From positions 1,364,001 through 1,428,000 of the forward strand of contig NZ_CP064954.1 in the NCBI RefSeq assembly GCF_011038655.2: 64,000 bases of DNA, in the 5' to 3' direction. The notes under the pieces were generated by a model. The model did not search any database and was not told where the DNA came from. It was given only the letters and a program-made list of their open reading frames with translations. Source of the stretch: Corynebacterium lizhenjunii (lineage in GTDB: Bacteria; Actinomycetota; Actinomycetes; Mycobacteriales; Mycobacteriaceae). The position numbers were made by a program, and so were the translations under genes. Below, piece after piece: positions 28,575-39,589 of the stretch; within the stretch, counting starts at the first letter, position 1, and every line of letters starts with the position of its first letter.

Positions 28575-28658
28575 CAAAACCCCTCCTCTGGGGATAACAA
28601 TTGGCTCTCTCACCCCAATTGACTGCTAGCACCTCTAGCACGGAAGCCACGTATGTAA
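28575..28658 (+). repeat. Target-site duplication of the insertion sequence, right copy (84 bp)
   Basis: Perfect second copy of 26808-26891, directly after the right end of the insertion sequence. No mismatch between copies, consistent with a recent insertion. The 158 bases that follow, up to the rel stop codon, hold no gene or clear hairpin. Confidence 0.9.
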
Positions 28659-28816
28659 CTTGGCGCACAGCCTACTGCGAAAAGCGAGTCACGTCAACAG
28701 GGCTGTGGGAAACTCTCGCTCGTCCTCGTCCACTATCCCTTTGACTTGTTAGCGGATAGCACACTCCCGCTACATTTCGGGCCCCAATACTACAACGCGT
28801 AGGCAAGACACTGCGC

Positions 28817-31111
28817 CTAGGAGGTAACACGGTAGACGTCAAAGACTCCCTCCGTGTTGCGCAAAGATGTCATCAGCTGGCCGAGCTGCTTGATGTCGGA
28901 GACAGAGAAGGTAAAGCGAATGACTGCGATGTTATCGTCGCCGCGATTGGAGGACATGTTTAACACGTTGAGCTTCTGATCGCTGAAAATGCGGGTGAGC
29001 TCAAACAGCAGCCCTTGGCGGTCGAGGGCTTCCAATTGCACGGTGGCGGCAAAGGCCCCGGTAGCGGTGCGGTTAGATGCCCACTCGACCTGGATCATCC
29101 GCTCTGGCTCCATGTGCAGCTTTTCGGCATTAGTGCAATCCACGCGGTGCACGGACACTCCACCGCCGCGAGTGACGAAGCCAAAGATTTCATCCCCCGG
29201 CACCGGCTGGCAGCACTTCGCCAACTTGGCCATGACGTCCGGGCTGCCCTCAACCAAAATGCCAGTGGCGGAGGCGGAGTCCGCAGTGGAGACCGTTCGG
29301 GTAGCCTCCAGCTCCGACAGGGAGGTACGTGATGCCAGGGCATCAACAGCATCATCCTGGTCCCCGAACAAGGCCATGAGTTGGTTGGCAACATGCTGGG
29401 CGGAAACATGGCCGGCCCCGATGGCGGTATAGAGAGCGTCCACATCTGCAAAATGCAGCTGCTGAGCTACCTGCTTCATTGACGTAGCCGTAAAGAGCCG
29501 GTGCATGGGCAGTCCGCCACGCTGCACCTCCGTAGCCAGGGCATCCCGCCCAGCTTCTAGGTGCTCCTCCCGGCGCTCCTTCGCAAACCACTGGCGTACC
29601 TTGGCCTTTGCCCGCGGAGAGACTAGGAATTCCTGCCAGTCCCGTGAGGGACCTGCGTTAGCATCCTTAGAGGTAAACACCTCCACCTTGTCGCCGGACT
29701 TCAACGTGGACTCCAACGCCACCAGCTTGCCATTGACCTTGGCGCCGATACAGCGATGGCCTACCTCCGTATGCACAGCATAGGCAAAATCCACCGGAGT
29801 GGACCCGGCAGGCAGGGTCACCACGTCGCCCTTGGGCGTGAAGGCGAAAATCTGCTGTGAAGTCAGGTCGTAGCGCAGCGAATCCAAAAACTCGTTGGGG
29901 TCTGCGGCTTCTTTCTGCCAGTCGAGCAGTTGGCGCATCCACGCCATCTGATCGACTTCTTCATTGCCCGCGGCGTTTCTACCCTTGGTCTCCTTATAGC
30001 GCCAGTGGGCGGCCACACCAAACTCCGCGTTGTAGTGCATCTCATGCGTACGCACCTGTACTTCCAGGGTCGCACCCCCTGCACCCAGCACGGTGGTATG
30101 CAGCGACTGGTAGACCCCGAAACGCGGCGCGGAGATGTAGTCCTTGAAGCGCCCCGGCAGCGCCGAATACAGCGAGTGCACCACGCCGATTGCCGCGTAG
30201 CAGCTATTGACATCATCGACCAAAATGCGGATGCCCACCAGATCAAAGATCTCTGCGAACTCGTGTCCGCGAACGATCATCTTTTGATAAATGGACCAGT
30301 AGTGCTTGGGCCTACCCAGGACCTCGGCCTCAATGCCGTTTTCTTTCAGGGCCGCGCCAACCTGCTCCTTGATTTCTTTAAGAGCCTTATCCCGCGAAGG
30401 GGCGCGGTCCGCGACCATCCGCACAATCTCGTCATATTTCTTGGGATACAAGATGGCAAAGGCCAAGTCCTCTAGTTCCCATTTCACGCTGGCCATGCCC
30501 AAGCGATGCGCCAAGGGGGCAATGACGTCTAGGGTTTGGCGGGCCTTCTTTGCCTGCTTCTCCGGCGGGAGGAAGCGCATGGTCCGCATATTGTGGAGGC
30601 GATCGGAGACCTTGATAACCAGGACACGAGGATCGGTGGCCATTGCCACGATCATTTTGCGGATAGTTTCTGCTTCAGCTGCAGCGCCCAGGGCCACCTT
30701 GTCCAACTTGGTCACCCCATCCACCAGACGGGCCACCTCTGGACCAAAGTCAGCGCTTAAGTCCTCCAGGGTATAATCAGTATCTTCCACCGTGTCATGC
30801 AGCAGCGCCGCCACGATAGTGGTGGTGTCCATACCAATTTCCGCCGCAATGGTAGCCACGGCTAGCGGGTGGGTGATGTATGGCTCCCCAGATTTGCGAA
30901 AGACGCCCTCATGCAAGCGCTCGGCCGTGGCATAAGCCCGGTCCAAAACGGCGACATCAGCGCGCGGGTGAAACTCCTTGTGGATGGCCAAGAGCGGATC
31001 CAACACCGGGTTTACTTTCACCCGTCCGCCGGTTAGAGACCGCGCCAAACGGGCAGACATACTACGCATGCCTTGCGTTGGGGTACGCTTCGGTGCTCGA
31101 TCTGGGGACAT
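28817..31111 (-). CDS. rel: Bifunctional (p)ppGpp synthetase/hydrolase Rel
   Basis: Makes and degrades the stringent-response alarmone. 764 residues from ATG 31111 behind AGGAAAGG. Domains in order: HD hydrolase ([17 protein letters not shown], with [11 protein letters not shown] near residue 105), synthetase ([17 protein letters not shown] and [16 protein letters not shown], near 330-370), TGS ([16 protein letters not shown] near 435), a helical middle and a C-terminal ACT domain ([17 protein letters not shown]). Both active sites look intact. An upstream TTG at 31141 would add ten residues. Apt lies upstream in the same direction, a conserved pairing. Confidence 0.97.
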   Translation of the reverse strand: MSPDRAPKRTPTQGMRSMSARLARSLTGGRVKVNPVLDPLLAIHKEFHPRADVAVLDRAYATAERLHEGVFRKSGEPYITHPLAVATIAAEIGMDTTTIVAALLHDTVEDTDYTLEDLSADFGPEVARLVDGVTKLDKVALGAAAEAETIRKMIVAMATDPRVLVIKVSDRLHNMRTMRFLPPEKQAKKARQTLDVIAPLAHRLGMASVKWELEDLAFAILYPKKYDEIVRMVADRAPSRDKALKEIKEQVGAALKENGIEAEVLGRPKHYWSIYQKMIVRGHEFAEIFDLVGIRILVDDVNSCYAAIGVVHSLYSALPGRFKDYISAPRFGVYQSLHTTVLGAGGATLEVQVRTHEMHYNAEFGVAAHWRYKETKGRNAAGNEEVDQMAWMRQLLDWQKEAADPNEFLDSLRYDLTSQQIFAFTPKGDVVTLPAGSTPVDFAYAVHTEVGHRCIGAKVNGKLVALESTLKSGDKVEVFTSKDANAGPSRDWQEFLVSPRAKAKVRQWFAKERREEHLEAGRDALATEVQRGGLPMHRLFTATSMKQVAQQLHFADVDALYTAIGAGHVSAQHVANQLMALFGDQDDAVDALASRTSLSELEATRTVSTADSASATGILVEGSPDVMAKLAKCCQPVPGDEIFGFVTRGGGVSVHRVDCTNAEKLHMEPERMIQVEWASNRTATGAFAATVQLEALDRQGLLFELTRIFSDQKLNVLNMSSNRGDDNIAVIRFTFSVSDIKQLGQLMTSLRNTEGVFDVYRVTS

Positions 31112-31205
31112 CAGCGACTCTGCCTTTCCTACACGGGTCAACCTAGCAGGCGATCACGGCTGCGCAGGGCCACGACCACCACACTGGAACACAATGGAAA
31201 ACAGT

Positions 31206-31760
31206 CTAGTCTGTGTCTGCCAACACAATAAGCGGGACCCCAGCTAAAGCCTCCCGCCCACCCAGACCAGGAACCTCAATAACCACCACATTGCCCACCA
31301 CCTGGGCGCCGGCCTTCTCTAAGAGTAGGCGGGCACCGCGCAGCGTGCCCCCGGTAGCCAATACGTCATCGACCAAAGCGATCTTCTTGCCACGCAAAGA
31401 GTCAGCATCAGCCGGGATTTCCAGGGCTGCCTGCCCGTACTCCAGGCTATAGTCCTGGTGGAACACCGGTGGCGGCAGCTTGCCAGCCTTGCGAATAGCC
31501 AAAATGCCCAGACCCATCTTGTACGCCACAGCAGAGCCAAGCAGGAAGCCGCGGGCGTCCAAGCCCCCAATCATGTCTGCTTCCAACACTTCGCAGGCTG
31601 CAGCCAGGCCATCAACTATGGCTGAGAAGGAGGGGGCATCGGCAAGCACAGGGGTCAAGTCCTCAAACAGGACACCTGGAGCCGGGAAATCCGGTACCAA
31701 GCGGACCTTGGCGTCTAGGGCCGCCCGGGCAGCGGCGTAAGCGGAATCAGGTTGAGTCAC
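31206..31760 (-). CDS. apt: Adenine phosphoribosyltransferase
   Basis: Salvages adenine to AMP with PRPP. 184 residues, with [20 protein letters not shown] near residue 17, the [17 protein letters not shown] [11 protein letters not shown] near 63, and the PRPP-binding [13 protein letters not shown] near 128. It sits between the peptide-binding lipoprotein gene and rel, all minus, in the order known from other corynebacteria. Confidence 0.95.
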   Translation of the reverse strand: MTQPDSAYAAARAALDAKVRLVPDFPAPGVLFEDLTPVLADAPSFSAIVDGLAAACEVLEADMIGGLDARGFLLGSAVAYKMGLGILAIRKAGKLPPPVFHQDYSLEYGQAALEIPADADSLRGKKIALVDDVLATGGTLRGARLLLEKAGAQVVGNVVVIEVPGLGGREALAGVPLIVLADTD

Positions 31761-31791
31761 AAGAAGTTCCTTCCACGAATTGGGCTAAGAC

Positions 31792-33474
31792 TTACTGGGA
31801 ACGAGCAGGAGCAGATTGCGCAGAGGGTGCCTGGCTGGAAACAGGCGTCCCAGCAGGGCCCTCGCGCCAGCGATCCATATTCCACCCGATGCCCGATACC
31901 CCGGTGTAGGCCACCACATTGGCCACGTTACGGTCATAGACGAACGTGCGCGGTTGCGCCGACAGCGGAATCGCCGGGACACTCTCCCACAACTCGTTTT
32001 CGGTCTTCTTGAGCTCATCGAGCAGGGCGATCCGGGCATCTGCCGTGGAGTACTCCGTCATCGGGTCTACCGCTCCCAAGAACGCATCAACGGTAGGAAG
32101 CCCCGTCTCCGGGTCCGACTCCAGGTAAGCCTTGGACATAAACTCCGCGCTAGCGTCTTCAATCTGAATGCCCAGAGGATCGCAGGTACTACGGATGGCC
32201 TCAACCATCGCAGCCAAGCGCGGGTTGGGTCCTAGGTAGCCAATGCGCACGGTACTGCCTTGCAGCGGGGCGGCGGCAGCGGCATCGACGCCGCGGTGGG
32301 CATCCGCAATCCCGGACAACCGCCTGGCAATCGGGTCATTGTGGGCCAAGGTGTGCAGATAGGTCGCGGGGACTTCTACCCCGGCGTGAGCGGAGGAAGC
32401 CTTAGCGACCTCGGCTTGGTCCACGCACGCCGCAAACGCGCGGCGCAACTCTGGCTGGGCAAATAGGCCGTCTTCGGACAAGGTGAGCGTGTCGCTGAGC
32501 TCGCCAACGGTAGAGACCACGTCAAAGGGGTTGTCCGCGGCATCTCGGTCCAACCATGCCGGTGGGGCCGCAGGAGCTTCGGCCACCCGCAAAGCACCGC
32601 TAGCGGCCAGCTCCCGGGAGTCCGCACTAACGGGCCAGACCACCAGCTTGTCCAGCGCGGCAGCATCGCCGTGATAATGCGGGTTGCGGGTGAGCACTAC
32701 TTCTCCCGATGCCCCCACCTGCTCAATCACAAAGGGCCCGTAGGAAACCTGTAGCTGCGGGTCAAAATCCTCCAGCAAGAACCCATAGCGCCACACCTGC
32801 GCGATGGGTTCCACAGTGGCTGGGTCCCAGGTACGCAGGGCAGCCAGGAGTTCCTCCGGCTCCATCTCTACCTTGCGGGCAATGGCATGCGAAGGCAGGA
32901 TGCTGCCCGCCCCAAACATGTGTCGCCAGCGCCCACCCCGGTCCTGCTTGAGCACCACTGTGAAATCCTTGGCACCAGATGCACACTGCACATCTTCTAC
33001 GTCTGAGGCCAACAGCGGCATGGAAGAGCCAAAAATGGCAGGCATGGACCCGGCTGTATATGCGAGGACAAAGTCATCACAGGTTAGCGCAACACCATCA
33101 GAAAACGTTGCGTCCGGGGAAATCTCGTAGCGAATCTGGCGCAGGCCCTGCGCGGTAGGCTCAACCTCCTGAGCACGCACCAGGTCGGTATTGGGGATAA
33201 TCTGGCCCTCTGGACCAGGGACAAAAGCCGCCGGGTAGAGCCGGGTAGCCAGCACCTGCGCATTGGCTGCCGCGCCGAAGGCACTACCCGCGTTAGTGCT
33301 GACCAATTGTGTTGCCACCTGGTAGCCAAAGTGCTCCATTGAGCCTGGCCCGCCGGGTGCGCCCTCACCTTCAGCGTCAGAATCTGCTGCAGTTGAACAG
33401 GCAGACAGACTCAACACCGTGGCGGCGCAGCACAGCGCCGCCACCCCCCGCCGAAGCGGCTGCACGCTCAACAC
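31792..33474 (-). CDS. ABC transporter substrate-binding lipoprotein, family 5 (dipeptide-type)
   Basis: 560-residue SBP_bac_5 protein. The lipoprotein signal has lipobox LSAC at about residues 23-26. ALTCDDFVLAYTAG, YGPFVIEQVG and LVLTRNPHY-like VVLTRNPHYHGDAA are typical of peptide-binding proteins. The corresponding gene between secF and apt in C. glutamicum is annotated as dipeptide-binding (dciAE). No permease or ATPase genes are adjacent, so it either pairs with a transporter elsewhere or has another envelope role. Upstream gap to secF is 90 bp. Confidence 0.88.
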   Translation of the reverse strand: MLSVQPLRRGVAALCCAATVLSLSACSTAADSDAEGEGAPGGPGSMEHFGYQVATQLVSTNAGSAFGAAANAQVLATRLYPAAFVPGPEGQIIPNTDLVRAQEVEPTAQGLRQIRYEISPDATFSDGVALTCDDFVLAYTAGSMPAIFGSSMPLLASDVEDVQCASGAKDFTVVLKQDRGGRWRHMFGAGSILPSHAIARKVEMEPEELLAALRTWDPATVEPIAQVWRYGFLLEDFDPQLQVSYGPFVIEQVGASGEVVLTRNPHYHGDAAALDKLVVWPVSADSRELAASGALRVAEAPAAPPAWLDRDAADNPFDVVSTVGELSDTLTLSEDGLFAQPELRRAFAACVDQAEVAKASSAHAGVEVPATYLHTLAHNDPIARRLSGIADAHRGVDAAAAAPLQGSTVRIGYLGPNPRLAAMVEAIRSTCDPLGIQIEDASAEFMSKAYLESDPETGLPTVDAFLGAVDPMTEYSTADARIALLDELKKTENELWESVPAIPLSAQPRTFVYDRNVANVVAYTGVSGIGWNMDRWREGPAGTPVSSQAPSAQSAPARSQ

Positions 33475-33564
33475 GACTGTAGGACTCCTTTGCGGCTTAG
33501 ACGACTATGGGTAAACCAGGTGCGTAAACGACCGGCTGCTCCCTGACGGTGAGCAGGCGTAAGG

Positions 33565-34728
33565 CTATTGGCCGGGACGCCAGGTTACAGAACGCTGCGG
33601 GGATGGTGCCTGCGTTGCGGGAGAAGAGGCATCGGCAGACTCGGTATCCCGGCTTGGCTTAGCTGCAGAAACCGAGGCAACTACGCGGCGGGCTGGTGCT
33701 GCACCTTCGCCAGCCTCCGCACTATCAGCCTGTTCGCGGTAAGCAGCTACCTCAGCGTTGTGTTCTTTAATCTTCTTCGTGCGATTAACAATGCTCACCA
33801 ACAGCGGGGTGGCCAAGAACAGTGAGGAGAAGATGCCTTCGACGACGCCGATGAGCTGGATCAGCGCCAAATCGCGCAGCGTGCCTATGCCCATCAGCCA
33901 GACCGCCACCACAAAGAGCGCCAGAATAGGCAGGGCGGAGATGACCGAGGTGGAAATCGAGCGCATCACCGTTTGGTTCAGGGCCAAGTTGGCCTGCTCG
34001 GCGTAAGTGCGCTTGCGCTGGCCCAAGATGCCGGAGGTGTTTTCGTTAATCTTGTCGAAGACGATCACCGAGTCGTAAATCGAAAACGTCAGCACCGTCA
34101 GCAGGCCGATGATGACAGCCGGGGAGACCTCAAAACCAAACAGCGCGTAGATGCCTGCGATGATCACCGCGTCCACGATCAGGGCAAAGATGGCCGCGAA
34201 CGCCATGTAGCGCTGCAAACGAATGGCCACGTAGATGGTTGCCACCACCAAAAAGACCAGCAGGGAGATGAGCATGCGCTCCGTAATGGACGAACCCCAG
34301 GACTCAGAAACGGTGGAAGAACCAATGGCATCCGGGGAAGGATTGCCCTGGGAATCTAGCGGCTGGTACTGCTCATAGATGGCGGCACGCGCGGCGTCTA
34401 CCTGCGCCTTGGTCAGGTGCTGGGAGGTAATCTCCAGGGTTTCAGAGGCACCCGAGCCCACAATCTGCACCAACTCCGGCTCCACTCCCGTGGCCTCAGT
34501 GAAGGTCTCTTCCACCGACTCCGCCACCAAGTCACCGGCGGGCATATTCAGCTTGGTGCCGCCCTCGAAGTCAATGGAAAGGTTAAAGCCGCGCACCACC
34601 ATGGCGATGATGGCAAAGGCCACCAGTGCCGCGCTGATGATGTACCAGGTCTTCGTCCGGCCGATGAAGTCGATGCCTTCGCCATCCGAATACAGCCGGT
34701 CAATGCGAGAAATCTTATTCTTTGCCAT
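33565..34728 (-). CDS. secF: Protein translocase subunit SecF
   Basis: 387 residues with six membrane helices. The first helix (WYIISAALVAFAIIAMVVRG, about 27-46) is followed by the SecF signature GFNLSIDFEGGTKL, a short periplasmic P1-like domain, then five helices including VVEGIFSSLFLATPLLVSIV. The C-terminal Ala/Ser-rich tail (about residues 325-387) is longer than in E. coli, as usual in actinobacteria. It works with SecD (5 bp upstream) in proton-motive-force-driven late export. Confidence 0.96.
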   Translation of the reverse strand: MAKNKISRIDRLYSDGEGIDFIGRTKTWYIISAALVAFAIIAMVVRGFNLSIDFEGGTKLNMPAGDLVAESVEETFTEATGVEPELVQIVGSGASETLEITSQHLTKAQVDAARAAIYEQYQPLDSQGNPSPDAIGSSTVSESWGSSITERMLISLLVFLVVATIYVAIRLQRYMAFAAIFALIVDAVIIAGIYALFGFEVSPAVIIGLLTVLTFSIYDSVIVFDKINENTSGILGQRKRTYAEQANLALNQTVMRSISTSVISALPILALFVVAVWLMGIGTLRDLALIQLIGVVEGIFSSLFLATPLLVSIVNRTKKIKEHNAEVAAYREQADSAEAGEGAAPARRVVASVSAAKPSRDTESADASSPATQAPSPQRSVTWRPGQ

Positions 34729-34733
34729 AGCGG

Positions 34734-36587
34734 TTAGTTCTCCTCTGCAGCCGCGGCGGAACGGTCCTCAGCCGGGCGGTCGGAAGCCAGAGCTTCCGAT
34801 GCCGCACGGTCCGGGACAGTTTGAGCATAGTGGCCCTGCTGGCGGCGTTCTTCAACCAAGGCCATGATGCCGCCCAGGCCGTTATACGCCGGCTTAGCCC
34901 ACACGGGCTTGCGGGCGACCAATTGCATGAGCGGGGCCATGACCAGGAAGGAAACCACCAGGTCAAAGAACGTGGTCAGACCCAGAGTGAAGGCAAAGCC
35001 CTTGACCTCGCCAATAGCCAGGACGTAGACAATAACAGAGCCTAACAGGGTCACCGCGTTACCGGTGATAATCGTCGAACGCGAACGCTCCCAGGCCTTG
35101 GTGGCTGCGGAGCGGAACGTGCGGCCATCCAGCAACTCATCCTTGATGCGCTCGTAGTACACCACGAAGGAGTCCGCCGTTGCGCCCACACCAATGACCA
35201 AACCAGCAATGCCGGACAAGTCCAGCGAGTAGCCAATCCAGCGTCCCAGCAGCACCAGCGTGCCGTAGGTCAATACCAGCGACGCCAACAGCGTCAGCAG
35301 GGAGATAAACGACAGGCCGCGGAAGAAGTACAGCGAATACAGCGCGATGAGCACAAAGCCCACCAGTCCCGCAATCAAGCCAGCCTCCAGAGCTGCCTTG
35401 CCCAGGGAAGGCGGCACAATGTCCGTGGTTCCGCCAGGCTCGCCGTTTTCACCCACAAAGGACAGCGGCAGGGCACCGTAGCGCAGGTTATTCGCCAGAT
35501 TCTGCGCCTCTTCCTGCGTGAAGTCACCGGTAATAGAGGTAGCAGACCCATAAGGTGTCTGCCCCTGAATAACCGGCGCGGAAATCACATTCGAGTCCAG
35601 CGTGATGGCTACCTGCTGGCGCAGGTAATCCCGGGTCAAATCTGCCCAGGTCTGAGAGCCATTCGGGCCATTGCCCGTCTTGAATGCAAAGGAAATCTCC
35701 ATCTGGCCGGTCTGGGGGTTCAGGCCACCAGTGATGGTGGAGTTGGTGTCAATTTCATTACCGGTCAGGCGGGTGCCATCTTGATCCTCAATGCCATTAA
35801 GCAGTGGGGATTCCTTCAAGATGTACGGGGTTGCCTTGGCATAGTCGCACGTAGCCAACGGCAAGGCCGGATCATCTGCACCCGACAGTGGGTCCGTCCC
35901 ACTCTGGCAGGACAGCAAGGTCGAGGCCGCCACCAGGGTTGTCATGTCCGTAGACTGGCGGTCCTTGAGCAACATGGCGGTGACTTCCTCCCGCCGGGCA
36001 GCCTCCTCCAGGGAATTAGCTGGCTCTGGTAGGGGCTTGACATCCACCGTGGCCGCCTTGGTCTCGGTGCCGCTTTGGGTGAGCGTGCGGGCCACTTCCT
36101 CCAGGGAAGAGTTAGCCTCCTCCGGGGTGATCACGCCGTACTTCACCCAGCGCTGCGCCATTTCCTGAACTTCAGCGTTGAGCTTGGTGGGGTCCGGCAT
36201 GGGCTGGGCATCGACCGGGCGGAAGAGCAGCTTGGAGGTCTGGCCCACTGCCTGAGCCTGGGAGGCGTCCTCCCCCGGCACCGTAATAACCAGGGTATTT
36301 CCATTGGTGACCACCTCAGCACCGGAAACGCCCATGCCGTTGACGCGCTGTTCCAAAATCTGCCGCGCCTGCGCCAGCTGCTCGCTGGTGGGCTCCCCAC
36401 CCTGCGGTACCAGGGTGACACGCGTTCCGCCTTGGAGGTCAATACCTAACTTGGCAGCCGGGGACTTAGACCCGGTAAAGAAAACTAGCGCGTAGATGAC
36501 AGCCACGATCAGTACAAAGAGAGCCAAGGCTCGTTTGGGCCACGTTCGGCTGCGGTTTGATACCGCGCCTCGTTGAGATGTAGTCAA
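34734..36587 (-). CDS. secD: Protein translocase subunit SecD
   Basis: 617 residues from a TTG start at 36587 preceded by AAGAAGGG. The open frame continues to 36641 without a ribosome site. After the first helix (ALALFVLIVAVIYALVFF) comes the SecD signature LGIDLQGGTRVTL, a long extracytoplasmic P1 domain, then five helices with GLVIGVGATADSFVVYYERIKDEL. Forms the SecDF complex with the downstream secF. YajC lies upstream, separated by a hairpin. Confidence 0.95.
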   Translation of the reverse strand: MTTSQRGAVSNRSRTWPKRALALFVLIVAVIYALVFFTGSKSPAAKLGIDLQGGTRVTLVPQGGEPTSEQLAQARQILEQRVNGMGVSGAEVVTNGNTLVITVPGEDASQAQAVGQTSKLLFRPVDAQPMPDPTKLNAEVQEMAQRWVKYGVITPEEANSSLEEVARTLTQSGTETKAATVDVKPLPEPANSLEEAARREEVTAMLLKDRQSTDMTTLVAASTLLSCQSGTDPLSGADDPALPLATCDYAKATPYILKESPLLNGIEDQDGTRLTGNEIDTNSTITGGLNPQTGQMEISFAFKTGNGPNGSQTWADLTRDYLRQQVAITLDSNVISAPVIQGQTPYGSATSITGDFTQEEAQNLANNLRYGALPLSFVGENGEPGGTTDIVPPSLGKAALEAGLIAGLVGFVLIALYSLYFFRGLSFISLLTLLASLVLTYGTLVLLGRWIGYSLDLSGIAGLVIGVGATADSFVVYYERIKDELLDGRTFRSAATKAWERSRSTIITGNAVTLLGSVIVYVLAIGEVKGFAFTLGLTTFFDLVVSFLVMAPLMQLVARKPVWAKPAYNGLGGIMALVEERRQQGHYAQTVPDRAASEALASDRPAEDRSAAAAEEN

Positions 36588-36730
36588 GGAATAAACCCTT
36601 CTTGGACAGCTTCCACTGATATTCGCAGCGGCTAAGACCACGGGACATACGGTGAGCCCGCGCCTGCCGCACAGACACGATCCATCATCGTACCGCCCCG
36701 GCTAACGCGAAAGTAAAAAGCACCTAAGAA

Positions 36731-36760
36731 AGCCGCCGCACTGTGATCAGTGCAACGGCT
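36731..36760 (-). terminator. Hairpin/terminator between yajC and secD
   Basis: Stem AGCCG-cc-GCACTG / CAGTGC-aa-CGGCT with a TGAT loop. Read on the minus strand it is followed by TTTCTTAGGTGCTTTTT. It may attenuate readthrough from ruvB-yajC into secD. The surrounding 258-bp gap also holds three imperfect AAGCCTGGC repeats (36790-36830) and the secD promoter region. Confidence 0.55.
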
Positions 36761-36845
36761 GAAATGTTCACGCTGGCTAGAAATCTGGCGGGGAAGCCTG
36801 GCCAAAAAGCCTGGCAGAAAGTCTGGCAGCCTATCCTTCCCGGTC

Positions 36846-37160
36846 TTACAGATCTTCCCGATGCCCCTCCGGACGCCCTGGATCTTCAGCCTCGGCGGCC
36901 TGGGCTTCCTCTTCAGGGCGGATGATGGCCGTGCGCTCCACCGTAGCGACTACGCCGGGGGCAATCTCGAGCTGTGCGCACAGAGTATCCAACCCCACAA
37001 CGGTGGCGTGGAAACCCCCTGCGGTGACCACGCGCTGTCCCGGGTGCAGGCTGGCTTGGAAGTCAAGGACCTTCTTTTGTGCGGCGCGCTGTTTGCGCAT
37101 GAGGAAGAAGTAGGGCAGGAACAAAACGGCCAGAATGGCGATAAGTATTAATCCGTCCAT
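36846..37160 (-). CDS. yajC: Preprotein translocase subunit YajC
   Basis: 104 residues. One N-terminal membrane helix (LILIAILAVLFLPYFFLMRKQR, residues about 4-25), then a cytoplasmic domain with HPGQRVVTAGGFHATVVGLD, which is the YajC core. The acidic tail is EEEAQAAEAEDPG. It associates with SecDF. 19 bp after ruvB and followed by secD, the usual ruvCAB-yajC-secDF order. Confidence 0.94.
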   Translation of the reverse strand: MDGLILIAILAVLFLPYFFLMRKQRAAQKKVLDFQASLHPGQRVVTAGGFHATVVGLDTLCAQLEIAPGVVATVERTAIIRPEEEAQAAEAEDPGRPEGHREDL

Positions 37161-37179
37161 AGCTAACCAGTGTGCCAGA

Positions 37180-38274
37180 TTAGAACAGCCCTTGCCCGAT
37201 GGTACCTTCCGGCGGCGTCAAGCCCAGGTGCTGCCAGGCACTTGCGGTGGCCACGCGCCCGCGACCGGTACGCGCGACCATCCCGGCACGCACCAGGTAG
37301 GGCTCGCAGACCTCTTCCACGGTAGATGGCTCCTCCCCCACGGCAACCGCGAGGGTGTTCACGCCCACGGGCCCACCGCCGTGGCCCACCACCAGGGCGT
37401 GAAGCACCTCCCGGTCCAGACGGTCTAAGCCGCGCTCATCAACGTCAAAGACCTCCAACGCCCCTTGGGCTGCCTGCAGGTCAATGTGGCCATTTCCCAT
37501 CACATCTGCGTAGTCGCGCACACGGCGCAGCAAACGGTTGGCAATACGCGGGGTTCCACGCGATCGCGAGCCGATTTCTACTGCGGCGTCGTCATCAATG
37601 TCCACATCCAAAATCCGGGCCGCCCGGGTAATCACCCTGGTCAAGTCCTCCGTTCCATAAAACTCCATCTGCGCGGTAAACCCAAAGCGGTCGCGCAACG
37701 GGCCCGTCAGCATACCCGCCCGGGTGGTCGCCCCCACTAGTGTAAACGGCGGGATATCCAACGGAATGGAGGTAGCTCCCGGGCCTTTGCCCACGATGAC
37801 ATCAATGCGGAAATCCTCCATAGCCATGTAGAGCATCTCCTCTGCTGGACGGGCAATGCGGTGAATCTCATCAATAAAGAGCACATCGCCTTCCATCAGA
37901 TTCGACAGCATGGCCGCCAAATCCCCCGCACGCTCCAGCGCCGGACCAGAAGTCATACGCAAAGACGTCCCTAGTTCCTGGGCAATGATCATCGCCATCG
38001 TGGTCTTACCCAGCCCCGGCGGACCAGACAACAGCACGTGGTCCGGGGTTACTCCGCGATTCTTCGCCCCCGTTAGCACCAGGGAAAGCTGTTCACGCAC
38101 CTTGGGTTGGCCAATGAACTCCTGCAAAGACTTCGGCCGCAGCGCACGTTCTACTTCCTGCTCCCCTGCCAGCGCGCTCGCATCCACATCCGCGTTTCGC
38201 TCAATACCGGCAGGCTTGTGGGCAGGCGCCAGCCCATCCGGTACGGAAAACTCCGTCTTTTCAATATCGCTCAT
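37180..38274 (-). CDS. ruvB: Holliday junction branch migration ATPase RuvB
   Basis: AAA+ motor of the RuvAB complex, 364 residues from ATG 38274 ([14 protein letters not shown]). Walker A is [14 protein letters not shown] near residue 83, Walker [14 protein letters not shown] near 130, and sensor/arginine finger [18 protein letters not shown]. The C-terminal winged helix holds [15 protein letters not shown]. 31 bp after ruvA. An upstream in-frame ATG at 38337 lies in the ruvA end and is not favoured. Confidence 0.97.
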   Translation of the reverse strand: MSDIEKTEFSVPDGLAPAHKPAGIERNADVDASALAGEQEVERALRPKSLQEFIGQPKVREQLSLVLTGAKNRGVTPDHVLLSGPPGLGKTTMAMIIAQELGTSLRMTSGPALERAGDLAAMLSNLMEGDVLFIDEIHRIARPAEEMLYMAMEDFRIDVIVGKGPGATSIPLDIPPFTLVGATTRAGMLTGPLRDRFGFTAQMEFYGTEDLTRVITRAARILDVDIDDDAAVEIGSRSRGTPRIANRLLRRVRDYADVMGNGHIDLQAAQGALEVFDVDERGLDRLDREVLHALVVGHGGGPVGVNTLAVAVGEEPSTVEEVCEPYLVRAGMVARTGRGRVATASAWQHLGLTPPEGTIGQGLF

Positions 38275-38305
38275 CTGCTCATCCCTGGATTGTTTTCTGC
38301 GCTTA

Positions 38306-38923
38306 TTACTTCCTGCGTCCCAGCTCCACGAGCGCACTCCGCAAGATTACGGAGGTCTCCGCCTCGGGTTGCGCCTCCACCAGGCTGCTTACTGTGGCGC
38401 GCACCGCCTTGTCGGTAAAGCCCAAGCCCACCAGGGCTTCCACCACCTGCTCCACCACGGTGCTAGCCCCGGCAGGAGCAACACCGGGCGTAACGGGGGC
38501 ATCAGCAGACTCTGCAGGGGCAAAGGGCGCGACCTTGTCCTTGAGCTCCAAAGCCATGCGCTCCGCCATCTTCTTCCCAACACCGGGGATGGTTTGTAGA
38601 GTCTTGACCTCCCCGGCCACAATAGCTGCGGCCAGGTCTGCGGCCCGGAATACCGACAGCGCCGCCACCGCCAGCTTGGCGCCCATCCCAGTCACGGTCT
38701 GCAGGATGTGGAACATTGCGCGGTCATCGTCGCTGCTAAACCCGAACAAGGTCATGGAATCTTCCTTGACCACCAGGCTGGTGAGCACCCGGGCTTCCTC
38801 CCCACGGCGCAGCGTAGCCAAAGTTGCTGGAGTAGCCAAGAACCGGTAGCCCACCCCCGCGCACTCAATCACGGCGTGGTCCAGTCCAATTGATACAACG
38901 TCTCCGCGCAAAGAAGCAATCAT
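38306..38923 (-). CDS. ruvA: Holliday junction DNA-binding protein RuvA
   Basis: 205 residues: OB-fold start [20 protein letters not shown], helix-hairpin-helix segments [15 protein letters not shown] and [17 protein letters not shown] (about 75-125), a flexible Ala/Pro linker ([15 protein letters not shown]), then domain III ([19 protein letters not shown]) that contacts RuvB. 56 bp after ruvC. Confidence 0.96.
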   Translation of the reverse strand: MIASLRGDVVSIGLDHAVIECAGVGYRFLATPATLATLRRGEEARVLTSLVVKEDSMTLFGFSSDDDRAMFHILQTVTGMGAKLAVAALSVFRAADLAAAIVAGEVKTLQTIPGVGKKMAERMALELKDKVAPFAPAESADAPVTPGVAPAGASTVVEQVVEALVGLGFTDKAVRATVSSLVEAQPEAETSVILRSALVELGRRK

Positions 38924-38979
38924 GGTTTTCCTTCAAGGGGTAATAAATATCTCTAGTCCCGTGGACCTTCCTAGCCACC

Positions 38980-39522
38980 TTAGTTCCGCGGCGCATTATG
39001 CGCAGTACCCGGCCCCATCCGGGCCAAGAAGGGAGCGCGCCAGCAGTGGCAGACGGCCAAGGCTAGGGCGTCGGCGGCATCGGCAGGCTTTGGGGCCTCG
39101 CTTAGACCCAGAATCCGAGTAATCATGGCCGTCATCTGCTTTTTATCCGCACGCCCATTGCCAGAGATGGCTTTCTTTACCTCCGAGGGGGTGTAGTTAT
39201 GCACCGGAATGCCCCTCTGGGCTGCGGCCAACATGAGCACCCCCACAGCGTGTGCGGTATTCATCACCGTGGAGACATTGCCGCGTTCAAAAACCCGCTC
39301 AATGGCCACCACATCCGGCTGGTAGTCATCCATCCACTCATTGACCGCCACGGAAAGCCGCCGCAGCCGCTCAGGAACAGGGACTTCGGCCGGAGTACGC
39401 ACCACCCCCACCGCGATGGGAATGACGCCCCGACCCTTGCCAGCTTGCACCACCGACAGCCCGCACCGGGTCAGGCCTGGGTCTATGCCCATTACCCGCA
39501 TGCCAGTAATAGCCGTGCTCAC
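38980..39522 (-). CDS. ruvC: Crossover junction endodeoxyribonuclease RuvC
   Basis: Resolves Holliday junctions. 180 residues from GTG 39522 behind GGAGGG. Acidic catalytic residues lie in [15 protein letters not shown] near residue 13, [15 protein letters not shown] near 75 and [14 protein letters not shown] near 150. The C-terminus is slightly extended. First gene of the ruvCAB set, 67 bp downstream of yebC. Confidence 0.95.
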   Translation of the reverse strand: MSTAITGMRVMGIDPGLTRCGLSVVQAGKGRGVIPIAVGVVRTPAEVPVPERLRRLSVAVNEWMDDYQPDVVAIERVFERGNVSTVMNTAHAVGVLMLAAAQRGIPVHNYTPSEVKKAISGNGRADKKQMTAMITRILGLSEAPKPADAADALALAVCHCWRAPFLARMGPGTAHNAPRN

Positions 39523-39589
39523 CGCGCCCTCCGAACTTTCCGATGCCCCGCCGCGCCACCTGGCAGCCACAGGTGGCGGTGGCTGCGTG

